64,000 bases of DNA from contig NC_013132.1 of assembly GCF_000024005.1 (NCBI RefSeq), positions 2,350,001-2,414,000 on the forward strand, written 5' to 3'. The notes beneath the pieces are model-generated. The model made no database searches. It was not told the DNA's origin and was given only the letters and a program-made list of their open reading frames with translations. Shown piece after piece: positions 9,672-16,377 of this stretch. Made by a program: the position numbers and the translations under genes. This stretch comes from Chitinophaga pinensis DSM 2588. Lineage in GTDB: Bacteria > Bacteroidota > Bacteroidia > Chitinophagales > Chitinophagaceae. Every line of letters starts with the position of its first letter. Position 1 is the first letter of the stretch.

Positions 9672-10391
9672 ATGAAAAGACTCATTACCGGAATATTATT
9701 CCTGTTCTGCTGCTGCAGCCTGCTGGCTGTAAAGGTACAGGCGCAGGTAACAGTGACGGGAACTATTATGGACAAGGAAAACAAGCTTGTCCTTCCGTAT
9801 GCAAGCGTAACCAACAAGAGCACGGGCCGGCGTTCCTATTCAGACAAGGGAGGTTTTTATAAGATCTCTGCCAGTCCGAAGGACGTCATTGTATTCTCCT
9901 TTCTGGGGTATAAGTCCGATAGCCTCGTTGTTATACAAGCCAGCGGTACGGAAACCCGGAATGTTTCTCTCGTGGTCGAAGCCCGTCAATTGCATGGGGT
10001 AAACGTCGGTGCACAGTATAGTCCATATCAGGCGGACTCCATTTCCCGAAGGGAGCAGTTTGGTTATATCCTGGATAAGAAGGATATGCCACTGGCTGGT
10101 GGGAATACGCCGGTAGGAGCGGGGATTGTCTTTAGTCCTTTTACCCGGTATTCCAGAAAAGAGAAACAAAAACGTGAGTTTAAGAAGATTTTTGCGAAGG
10201 CGGAGCAGGAGCGCTACATAGATTCCAGGTATACGGCGGCCTTTGTGAGCAAAGTGACCAGCCTGAAGGGCGATTCTTTACAGTTGTTTATGCGGGACAA
10301 CCATCCTGACCATAATATGCTGAGAACGATGCCGCAGGAAGACCTGATCTATTGGATTACGGATAAATACAAGGCATGGAAAAAGAATTAG
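9672..10391 (+). CDS. secreted protein with carboxypeptidase-like regulatory domain
   Basis: 239 residues. A signal peptide (KRLITGILFLFCCCSLLAVK, cleavage after about AQA) is followed near residues 25-105 by a beta-sandwich with VTGTIMDKENKLVLPYASV and FSFLGYKSD, the carboxypeptidase-D regulatory-like domain typical of Bacteroidota envelope proteins and TonB receptors. The C-terminal 130 residues are basic and charged with no domain I recognise. Probably periplasmic or surface-linked. The stop codon TAG is formed by the first unit of the downstream repeat arm, so the exact C-terminus may have been shaped by that repeat. Confidence 0.72.
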   Translation: MKRLITGILFLFCCCSLLAVKVQAQVTVTGTIMDKENKLVLPYASVTNKSTGRRSYSDKGGFYKISASPKDVIVFSFLGYKSDSLVVIQASGTETRNVSLVVEARQLHGVNVGAQYSPYQADSISRREQFGYILDKKDMPLAGGNTPVGAGIVFSPFTRYSRKEKQKREFKKIFAKAEQERYIDSRYTAAFVSKVTSLKGDSLQLFMRDNHPDHNMLRTMPQEDLIYWITDKYKAWKKN

Positions 10392-10612
10392 GAATTAGGA
10401 ATTAGGAATTAAGAATTAAGAATTAAGAATTAAGAATTAAGAATTAAGAATTAAGAATTAGGAATTAACTCAAAACGTCTTACTCCTGATCAAAAAAATA
10501 ATGAAGTAAAAAGGGAGCGGCTCTTCAAACTGAAAGAGCCACTCCCTTTTACTTTATTATAAGCCATTTGCCTCAAATTCTTAATTGTTAATTCCTAATT
10601 CTTAATTGAATT
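10385..10612. repeat. composite palindromic repeat, copy B
   Basis: Left arm 10385-10468 has about eleven 7-base units (TTAGGAA, then TTAAGAA, then TTAGGAA). The spacer ACTCAAAACGTCTTACTCCTG matches that of copy A. The hairpin at 10508-10551 has the stem GGGAGCGGCTCTT with one mismatch. The right arm 10575-10612 contains the TTGTTAA unit and the AATTGAATTA end. It lies between convergent genes (the secreted protein and the protease), where a two-way terminator would be useful. Confidence 0.82.
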
Positions 10613-10615
10613 AGT

Positions 10616-10647
10616 AACGGCCACCCTGTTTCCAGAGTGGCCGTTTG
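10616..10647. terminator. hairpin downstream of the protease gene
   Basis: AACGGCCAC and GTGGCCGTT pair around a 12-base loop. It is 30 bases past the 3' end of the minus-strand protease gene. The T-tract is short, so termination is only likely. Confidence 0.45.
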
Positions 10648-10676
10648 CATGCAGAGGCCAATAGAAAAATATCTTA

Positions 10677-11771
10677 TCAATTATAGACTTTCACCATGTA
10701 AACAAAGTCTTCCAGTTTCTTCACCTGCTCTACGCGGCTCAGTCCTTCGAGTTTATTGTTTTTATGGTTCCATTCTTTTTTAGGCAGTTTGTCTTTGGGC
10801 ATTTGTTCCAGCAGTCTTTTCAGGTGTGCTGATTTTACCGCGAAGGCGATGCCGTCAGCAGTCGTCTGTTTGCCGGTTACGATACCTACTACGTCACCTT
10901 TGTTGTCCATCAGCGGAGCACCGCTGTTACCGGGGTTAACCGGGATAGACACCTGGTAGGCGGCGCTGTCACCGTTGAAGCCGGTCTGAGCGCTGATGTA
11001 ACCTTCTCCGTAAACGATCTCATCTCTTGGGTAACCCAGGGTAAAGACCTGTTCACCACGCATGGCGCGCTGTGGTTTCAGAGAGTAAGGCAGTGGCTGA
11101 CCTTTAAAGGTAGAGTCTGTGATTTTGAGGATGGCCAGATCGGCGGTAATATCCTCAAATACGCTGGCTGCTTTAAAGGCTTCTCCTTTGGTATTCTGTA
11201 TATAAATAGAGTCAGCCCCTGCAATGACGTGGTAGTTAGTCACTACATAACCGTTATTAGATACGGCAAACCCGGTGCCACCATAAGTGCCGGGGTTGGC
11301 AGGTGCTTTTTTGGAGCTGTTAATATCATTAATAAGGGCGTTCTGGGAGCGCTGAATGTGATTCAGTACACGTCTTACGTCCTCGTATTCGGCAGTAGTC
11401 TTTTGTCTGCTCGCTCTTTGCATAAATGCAATGGTAGACACAGAGGTCAGCAGGGCAATACCGGCTGCTGCAGCCATGTTGAGGAGCAATCTTCTGCTGA
11501 TGGAGAATACTTTCTTTGGTTCCGGCGTTGACGAAGGTGCAATTGATACATGTTTATTAGCCAGACCAGCATGGATCTTATCCATTTTTTCCTGCAACGC
11601 TGACCTGCGTCCAAAATACGCCAGCTGTGTAATGAGCTGCTGATGTGCCAGCACCTGCTCATTGACCGCCGGGTCGGACTGGCGGAGCGCTTCGAAGGCA
11701 GTTTTTTCCTGCTCGTTCATTTCGCCCTCCAGGTAGCGTTCAATATCACGTATCAATGAAAATTCGTTCAT
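10677..11771 (-). CDS. membrane-anchored trypsin-like serine protease with anti-sigma-like N-terminus
   Basis: 364 residues. Residues 1-70 are acidic and helical (IERYLEGEMNEQEKTAFEAL ...), resembling the cytoplasmic part of anti-sigma factors, with no zinc Cys/His motif. A transmembrane segment spans about 95-117. Residues 160-320 form an HtrA/DegP-like protease domain with the full triad visible: His181 in TNYHVIAG, Asp211 in ITADLAILK, Ser283 in NPGNSGAP. No PDZ domain follows. It starts 48 bases after the sigma-factor gene on the same strand, so both are probably co-transcribed. Inference: a sensor that holds the sigma factor inside and has a periplasmic protease domain outside. Confidence 0.83.
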   Translation of the reverse strand: MNEFSLIRDIERYLEGEMNEQEKTAFEALRQSDPAVNEQVLAHQQLITQLAYFGRRSALQEKMDKIHAGLANKHVSIAPSSTPEPKKVFSISRRLLLNMAAAAGIALLTSVSTIAFMQRASRQKTTAEYEDVRRVLNHIQRSQNALINDINSSKKAPANPGTYGGTGFAVSNNGYVVTNYHVIAGADSIYIQNTKGEAFKAASVFEDITADLAILKITDSTFKGQPLPYSLKPQRAMRGEQVFTLGYPRDEIVYGEGYISAQTGFNGDSAAYQVSIPVNPGNSGAPLMDNKGDVVGIVTGKQTTADGIAFAVKSAHLKRLLEQMPKDKLPKKEWNHKNNKLEGLSRVEQVKKLEDFVYMVKVYN

Positions 11772-11819
11772 CCCTGTAACCGCTTTTGCAGATCTGTCAG
11801 GTGTTACACCTGTCAGGTC

Positions 11820-12395
11820 CTAAGATTTATATTGTTCGAAAAATAGTTTCTTGAGTCGCATCAGGCATTTATACTTCTGATTCTTGGCATTTTCTGAGTT
11901 CGTGTAACCGAATTTCTCAGCAATGTCCTGCATCGAGAGTTTCCTGACATAATAATCTTCAAGGATGGTTCTGCAGGGTTCCCCCATGCTGCCCATTGCC
12001 TTTTCCATGATTCTGAACTGCTGGTCTTTCTCTTCGTGCTCGGCGATGCCGTTTGTGTCATCGGCGGGTAGTACCTCTTCCAGTTCTTCGGGGAGGGGCA
12101 GTTGCCAGCTTCCCGTTTGTAACCGTTTCAACCACATGTGACGGCAAACTGCATACAGGTATGTTTTCAGTTTGCTATAAAGGTCAAATTCTCCTTTCTG
12201 GGCTTTTTCGTATAAAACGATCATAGCCTCCTGGAAAAGATCTTTAGCGTCATCTTCAGACCCTTTATACTGTAAAACCATTCTTAATATAGAAGGATAA
12301 TTCTCCGTATAGATGGTCGCCAGCGCTCTGTCGTCATTCCTGGTTAATCCCAGTAGTAATTCCCGATCCCGTTCTATGTTCTGATTATGCTTCAC
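11820..12395 (-). CDS. RNA polymerase sigma factor, sigma-70 family (ECF-like)
   Basis: 191 residues. Region 2 lies near 40-100 (DDAKDLFQEAMIVLYEKAQ for core and -10 binding). Region 4 lies near 130-185 (CRTILEDYYVRKLSMQDIAEKFGYTNSENAKNQ, a helix-turn-helix for -35 binding). There is no region 3, as in ECF factors. The start is a GTG at 12395; an in-frame stop lies directly upstream, so no longer form is possible. It is followed by the protease/anti-sigma-like gene. Its target promoters may include the motif shared by its own upstream region and that of the divergent lipoprotein gene. Confidence 0.88.
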   Translation of the reverse strand: MKHNQNIERDRELLLGLTRNDDRALATIYTENYPSILRMVLQYKGSEDDAKDLFQEAMIVLYEKAQKGEFDLYSKLKTYLYAVCRHMWLKRLQTGSWQLPLPEELEEVLPADDTNGIAEHEEKDQQFRIMEKAMGSMGEPCRTILEDYYVRKLSMQDIAEKFGYTNSENAKNQKYKCLMRLKKLFFEQYKS

Positions 12396-12401
12396 TTATT
12401 A

Positions 12402-12427
12402 ATACGATTAAATGGCTTTGGTAACCC
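12402..12427 (-). promoter_or_regulatory. candidate ECF promoter of the sigma-factor gene
   Basis: On the minus strand GGGTTACC (12427-12420) is followed after exactly 14 bases by GTATTAA (from 12405). The same layout faces the lipoprotein gene. The start site would fall almost on the GTG at 12395, implying a leaderless message or a different true start. Recognition by the adjacent sigma factor is inference. Confidence 0.35.
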
Positions 12428-12595
12428 AAAGTAGCAGAAAAAAATTCCAAATCCCAAATCGGGCAGAACACTTGTCTTTTTAAGGGGGATTCCCGACCCT
12501 GATTCATATATGGTTTGGTGCCTATATATGAAAATACCTTGCCGGAACCTGAAAATGAAGGAAAAAGGGGGTAAAAAATTTTTTTAAAAAAAAGT

Positions 12596-12624
12596 GGGTT
12601 ACCTTTTTTCAAACCCGGTATAAA
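12596..12624 (+). promoter_or_regulatory. candidate ECF promoter of the lipoprotein gene
   Basis: GGGTTACC (12596-12603), 14 bases, GTATAAA (12618-12624), 45 bases from the -10-like box to the ATG. The 8-base upstream box and its spacing are identical to those facing the sigma-factor gene. No TAnnTTTG element at proper spacing was seen here. Confidence 0.4.
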
Positions 12625-12662
12625 GAGTAAATAATATTTCAAAAACCTAAAACATAGTCAAA

Positions 12663-12887
12663 ATGAAAAATGCTCTGAAAATCGGTTTCTTCGCTTTAGC
12701 TCTGGGTGTATTCGTAGCTTCTTGCGGTAATGGTGGTTCTGCTTCTACAGAAGATACTACTGCTGCTGCAGCTTCTATCGATTCAGCTGCTGCAACTGTT
12801 GATTCAGCTGCTGCTACCGTTGATTCTGCTTCTGCTGTTGTAGATTCAGCTAAAGCTACCGTTGATTCAGCTAAAGCTGCACACTAA
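12663..12887 (+). CDS. small repeat-rich lipoprotein
   Basis: 74 residues. A signal peptide with lipobox VASC (Cys21) implies export and lipidation. The mature part is Ala/Ser/Asp/Val-rich, with about five 7-residue repeats of the type ATVDSAA/ATVDSAK from about residue 38 to the end. The periodicity resembles a short Lpp-like helical stalk or coiled coil, but charge is mostly Asp until the last two repeats, which carry Lys. The gene is divergent from the sigma-factor gene and followed by a strong terminator, so it is probably a monocistronic, possibly abundant, envelope lipoprotein. Function unknown. Confidence 0.85.
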   Translation: MKNALKIGFFALALGVFVASCGNGGSASTEDTTAAAASIDSAAATVDSAAATVDSASAVVDSAKATVDSAKAAH

Positions 12888-12920
12888 TCACCTGGTAAGC
12901 AAATAAAGGCTTTTATATAA

Positions 12921-12952
12921 CCGCTCCGTCTCTGACGGGGCGGTTTTTTTTT
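12921..12952 (+). terminator. strong terminator after the lipoprotein gene
   Basis: CCGCTCCGTC and GACGGGGCGG pair (one wobble) around TCT, followed by a run of about nine T. Confidence 0.92.
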
Positions 12953-13042
12953 CGCCAAGCGCCTTCGTTTAGCCTTGTTTTTGAATAGAATGTCGAAAAT
13001 AACGTCATTTATTAGAAATAATGTAATTTTTGACAAAGACGC

Positions 13043-13072
13043 TTGGACAATTCAAATCGTGATGTATTTTTG
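13043..13072 (+). promoter_or_regulatory. promoter of the aromatic operon leader
   Basis: TTG (13043-13045), exactly 19 bases, TATTTTTG (13065-13072): a full match to the Bacteroidota housekeeping consensus TTG-N19-TAnnTTTG. Transcription should start near 13079, about 12 bases before the first leader-peptide ATG. Confidence 0.8.
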
Positions 13073-13090
13073 TCAGGCAATTAAGCAAAT

Positions 13091-13153
13091 ATGATACAGC
13101 AAACAACCTTTGGTTACTTTTTTGGTTTCTATTATTTCTGGTACCAGAAATAG
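13091..13153 (+). CDS. aromatic leader peptide 1 (Phe/Tyr/Trp)
   Basis: A 20-residue reading frame, MIQQTTFGYFFGFYYFWYQK, ending in TAG. Ten of residues 7-18 are aromatic: five Phe, four Tyr, one Trp. The 20-base perfect palindrome TATTTCTGGTACCAGAAATA (13133-13152) covers its 3' end and acts as the pause hairpin. The base triplet of the stop overlaps GGGAGGTC (13153-13160), the antiterminator half. It lies 12 bases from the predicted transcript start. By analogy with classical amino-acid attenuators, slow translation of aromatic codons should keep the operon on. Confidence 0.85.
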   Translation: MIQQTTFGYFFGFYYFWYQK

Positions 13154-13225
13154 GGAGGTCGTTTGTAGTACTCGAATATAAAAGAAACTAGCAAAGGCCT
13201 CCCGAACGGGAGGCCTTCTTTTTTT
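13153..13225 (+). promoter_or_regulatory. attenuator 1: antiterminator and terminator
   Basis: Terminator: AAGGCCTCCC and GGGAGGCCTT around GAAC (13194-13217), then C and a run of seven T. Antiterminator: GGGAGGTC (13153-13160) can form eight pairs (one G-U) with GGCCTCCC (13196-13203), the left arm of the terminator. The two structures exclude each other, and a ribosome at the leader stop codon would cover the antiterminator half and favour termination. Confidence 0.85.
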
Positions 13226-13248
13226 CCAACAAAGTCAATAGCGCATTT

Positions 13249-13329
13249 ATGTTACGCCGTTTCAGCCTTTATTTCTTTTACTTTTTCTTTTACTTCTTTT
13301 ACGTCGTAAAGGCCGGGACTCTTTTGTAA
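13249..13329 (+). CDS. aromatic leader peptide 2 (Phe/Tyr)
   Basis: A 26-residue reading frame starting MLRR, with residues 5-18 reading FSLYFFYFFFYFFY: twelve aromatic residues (eight Phe, four Tyr) and no Trp. It ends VVKAGTLL and TAA. A pause-type hairpin CTTTTAC/GTAAAGG (13296-13312) sits at the end of the aromatic run and is followed by the antiterminator half inside the same reading frame. It starts 24 bases after the first attenuator's T run, so it acts on transcripts that passed the first attenuator. Confidence 0.85.
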   Translation: MLRRFSLYFFYFFFYFFYVVKAGTLL

Positions 13330-13390
13330 AAAATGCACGAATAAAATAACTGCAAATAAAAAGGGTCCCGGCTCCACCGGGGCCCTTTTT
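13312..13390 (+). promoter_or_regulatory. attenuator 2: antiterminator and terminator
   Basis: Terminator: a 14-bp stem with one wobble, AAAAAGGGTCCCGG with CCGGGGCCCTTTTT around CTCCA (13358-13390). Antiterminator: GCCGGGACTC (13312-13321, within leader 2) can make ten pairs (one U-G) with GGGTCCCGGC (13363-13372). Same logic as attenuator 1. The pheA start is 54 bases further on. Confidence 0.85.
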
Positions 13391-13444
13391 CATTTTATAC
13401 GGTAGTTGCTACAGCAACTACAAATTCAAACCAAACATTAAAAA

Positions 13445-14269
13445 ATGCGTATCGCGATCCAGGGTTTTGAAGGATGTTTTCATCAGATAGCAGCAGAGGC
13501 TTATTATGGTAAGGGAATAGAGATAGAATGTTGCGCATCCTTTCCGGAACTCGTTAAGAAAGTAAGTAAACAGAAAGATGCAGACGCTGGTGTGATGGCC
13601 ATCGAAAACTCCATCGCCGGCAGCATTCTGCCAAACTATTCGCTGCTAAAAAACTCAGGTCTGCACGTAATCGGTGAGGTTTACCTGCATATCAGACAAC
13701 ACCTGATGGTGTTGCCGGGCCAAACCCTGGAAGATATACGCGAAGTACATTCACATCATATGGCGCTGCTCCAGTGTACAGAGTTCCTGGAAAAGCATCC
13801 GCATATGAAACTGGTGGAAACAGAAGATACTGCGCTCAGTGCCAAACACGTTGCGCAGAAGAAACTGAAAAGCACCGCAGCCATCGCCGGTAAACTGGCC
13901 GCTGATATATATGGTCTGGAAATCATCGCACCGAATATCCATACCATCAAAAACAACTATACCCGCTTCCTGGTTATTTCTCCCAACGGAGTAACACCAG
14001 CGCCGGATGCCAATAAAGCCTCCGTTTACTTCCAGACCTCTCACGAGCGCGGAAGTCTGGCAAAGGTGCTGACACAGGTCGCACAGGCAGGGATCAACCT
14101 GAGTAAAATACAGTCCTTCCCAATGCCTGCTAAAGAATGGAACTATTACTTCCACGCGGATTTCGAATTTGAGAACCTGAGCCACTTTGAAAAAAGCATC
14201 AGCAAAATTCAGCCGCTGACAGAAGATCTCAAGGTATTAGGTATCTATCAGAAGGGAAACACACATTAA
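13445..14269 (+). CDS. pheA: prephenate dehydratase
   Basis: 274-residue monofunctional enzyme making phenylpyruvate from prephenate, the committed step to phenylalanine. The catalytic region ends in the NYTRFLVI motif near residue 180 (the TRF signature). AIENSIAGSI near residue 54 is another family block. A C-terminal ACT domain starts at HERGSLAKVL near residue 198, the usual phenylalanine-sensing module. The regulatory GALV/ESRP motifs appear as GSLA and QSFP. No chorismate mutase domain is attached; that activity is on the DAHP synthase gene downstream. First structural gene of the attenuated operon. Confidence 0.95.
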   Translation: MRIAIQGFEGCFHQIAAEAYYGKGIEIECCASFPELVKKVSKQKDADAGVMAIENSIAGSILPNYSLLKNSGLHVIGEVYLHIRQHLMVLPGQTLEDIREVHSHHMALLQCTEFLEKHPHMKLVETEDTALSAKHVAQKKLKSTAAIAGKLAADIYGLEIIAPNIHTIKNNYTRFLVISPNGVTPAPDANKASVYFQTSHERGSLAKVLTQVAQAGINLSKIQSFPMPAKEWNYYFHADFEFENLSHFEKSISKIQPLTEDLKVLGIYQKGNTH

Positions 14270-14302
14270 TCACATACATCAGGACGCGGAAAACAAAGCA
14301 TT

Positions 14303-15469
14303 ATGAACTTACAGGTAGCAAAAAGGCTGCAGCAGACGGAAGAATATTACTTCTCCAAAAAGCTCAGGGAAATAGACGAGATGAATAAAGCAGGCGCTAA
14401 GGTGATTAACCTTGGTATCGGTAGCCCGGACCTGCCGCCGCATCCTTCCGTTATTTCCGCTCTGCATGAATATGCACAAAAGCCTGACACACACGCATAC
14501 CAGGGCTATAAAGGTATCCCGGCACTTCGTAAAGCGATGGCCGACTGGTACCAACGCTTCTACGGCGTATCCCTGGATCCTGAGAAGGAAGTGCTGCCGC
14601 TGATCGGATCCAAAGAAGGTATCATGCACATCTGTATGACCTACCTGCAGGAAGGAGATGAAGCCCTGGTGCCTAATCCCGGTTACCCGACCTATCGCTC
14701 TGCTGTGAACCTGAGCGGCGCTACCGTAGTAGACTACGATCTGGAAGAAAAGAACGGATGGCTGCCTGATCTGGATGCACTGGCGAAAAGAGACCTGAGT
14801 AAAGTAAAACTGATGTGGGTGAACTATCCGCATATGCCAACAGGCGCCCGCTTCAATGAGGCATTTGCGAAAAAACTGATCGCATTCGCACAACAGCATA
14901 ATATCTTAATTTGTCACGATAATCCATATAGCTTTATCCTGAACAAACAACCACAGAGTTTGCTGCAAACACCGGGTGCAAGAGAGGTGGTACTGGAACT
15001 GAACTCTCTCAGTAAATCATCCAATATGGCCGGCTGGCGCGTAGGTATGCTGGTAGGCAAACAGGAATGGATCAACGAGGTACTGCGTTTCAAAAGTAAT
15101 ATGGACTCCGGTATGTTCCAGCCCCTGCAAATGGCCGCTGTAAAAGCACTGGAGTTAGGTCCGGAATGGTACGCTGAACTCAATGGAATTTATGAAGGGC
15201 GGCGTAAGAAAGTGTTTGAACTGCTGGAACTGCTGAACTGCACTTTCGATAAAGACCAGGTAGGACTGTTCGTATGGGCAAAGATCCCTGCCGGTGCAAA
15301 AGACGGATTCGCACTGACAGACGCGATCCTCCACCAGGCACAGGTTTTTATCACACCAGGCGGTATCTTCGGTAGCAATGGCAATGAGTATATCAGGGTA
15401 AGTCTCTGTAAAGATGAGAAAGTGTTTGATGAAGTGCTGGATAGGATAAAAACAAAATTTAAGCAGTAA
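14303..15469 (+). CDS. class I/II aminotransferase (probable aromatic aminotransferase)
   Basis: 388-residue fold-type I PLP enzyme. The family blocks NLGIGSPDLPPHPSV near residue 37, NPGYPTYRSAV near 125, and NSLSKSSNMAGWRVGM near 234 (with the PLP lysine in SLSK) are present; C-terminal IRVSLC holds the carboxylate-binding Arg. It is placed between pheA and tyrA, which points to transamination of phenylpyruvate and 4-hydroxyphenylpyruvate. The sequence class also includes aspartate and diaminopimelate-type aminotransferases, so specificity is inferred from context only. It lies 33 bases after pheA and 5 bases before tyrA. Confidence 0.88.
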   Translation: MNLQVAKRLQQTEEYYFSKKLREIDEMNKAGAKVINLGIGSPDLPPHPSVISALHEYAQKPDTHAYQGYKGIPALRKAMADWYQRFYGVSLDPEKEVLPLIGSKEGIMHICMTYLQEGDEALVPNPGYPTYRSAVNLSGATVVDYDLEEKNGWLPDLDALAKRDLSKVKLMWVNYPHMPTGARFNEAFAKKLIAFAQQHNILICHDNPYSFILNKQPQSLLQTPGAREVVLELNSLSKSSNMAGWRVGMLVGKQEWINEVLRFKSNMDSGMFQPLQMAAVKALELGPEWYAELNGIYEGRRKKVFELLELLNCTFDKDQVGLFVWAKIPAGAKDGFALTDAILHQAQVFITPGGIFGSNGNEYIRVSLCKDEKVFDEVLDRIKTKFKQ

Positions 15470-15474
15470 CAGTC

Positions 15475-16317
15475 ATGATCGCAACTATAGTAGGAACAGG
15501 ATTAATCGGAGGTTCACTGGCTATTACCCTCAAAGAAAAGGGTGTAGCTAACTGGATCATAGGGGTAGACCAGAGCGAAGCAAACCTGGTAAAAGCACAG
15601 GAGCTGAAGATCATCGACGAAGGTGCATCCCTGAAAGATGCTATGCTGCGTTCAAAGCTGATCATACTGGCGATACCGGTTGATGCGCTGCTGCAGATAT
15701 TACCAACTGTAATGGATCATGCAGGGCCAGAACATGTGATCATGGATGTAGGTTCTACAAAAGAAAAGATACTGCAACTCGTTGCCGGTCATCCCAACAG
15801 AGGACGCTTCGTAGCGGCTCACCCGATGGCCGGCACGGAGTACTCAGGTCCCGAAGCTGCTATCAAAAACCTTTTCACACAAAAGACCATGGTACTTTGC
15901 GATGTGAAAAACAGCGATGAAGATGCGCTGGAAGTAGTGGAAAACCTGGTAGAGAAATTACAGATGCGCCTTGTATACATGAACGGTGTAGAACATGATC
16001 TGCACACAGCCTATGTATCACACATCTCTCACATTACTTCTTTTGCCCTGGCATTAACAGTACTGGAGAAAGAGAAGGAACAAGGCCGCATTTTCGAACT
16101 GGCAAGCGGTGGTTTTGAATCTACCGTAAGGCTGGCAAAAAGCTCCCCGGATATGTGGGTGCCGATTTTCAAGCATAACCGCAACAACGTGCTGGATGTA
16201 CTGGATGAACACATCAATCAGTTACAGCAAATGAAGCAGCTGCTGGAAAGTGAAGATTACGAAACCTTTTACAAACTGATCCAGAAATCAAATAAGATCA
16301 GGAAAATATTGAAATAG
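15475..16317 (+). CDS. tyrA: prephenate dehydrogenase
   Basis: 280-residue NAD(P)-dependent enzyme converting prephenate to 4-hydroxyphenylpyruvate for tyrosine. The Rossmann motif GTGLIGGSLA is near residues 6-15. HPMAGTEYSGPEAA near 120 is the prephenate/catalytic His region. SHISHITSFALAL near 182 is the helical dimer domain. No ACT domain or mutase is attached, so feedback probably works elsewhere. Start ATG is five bases after the aminotransferase stop, indicating coupled expression. Confidence 0.94.
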   Translation: MIATIVGTGLIGGSLAITLKEKGVANWIIGVDQSEANLVKAQELKIIDEGASLKDAMLRSKLIILAIPVDALLQILPTVMDHAGPEHVIMDVGSTKEKILQLVAGHPNRGRFVAAHPMAGTEYSGPEAAIKNLFTQKTMVLCDVKNSDEDALEVVENLVEKLQMRLVYMNGVEHDLHTAYVSHISHITSFALALTVLEKEKEQGRIFELASGGFESTVRLAKSSPDMWVPIFKHNRNNVLDVLDEHINQLQQMKQLLESEDYETFYKLIQKSNKIRKILK

Positions 16318-16377
16318 CCGATAGTCGGGTTATAACAAGAAAACAAACAATCACAGGATTATGGACGACTATCGTCT

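Noticed and set aside
12385..12642. An 85-codon minus-strand frame upstream of the sigma gene
   Set aside because: It covers the intergenic promoter region, overlaps the sigma start in another frame and has no plausible protein features.
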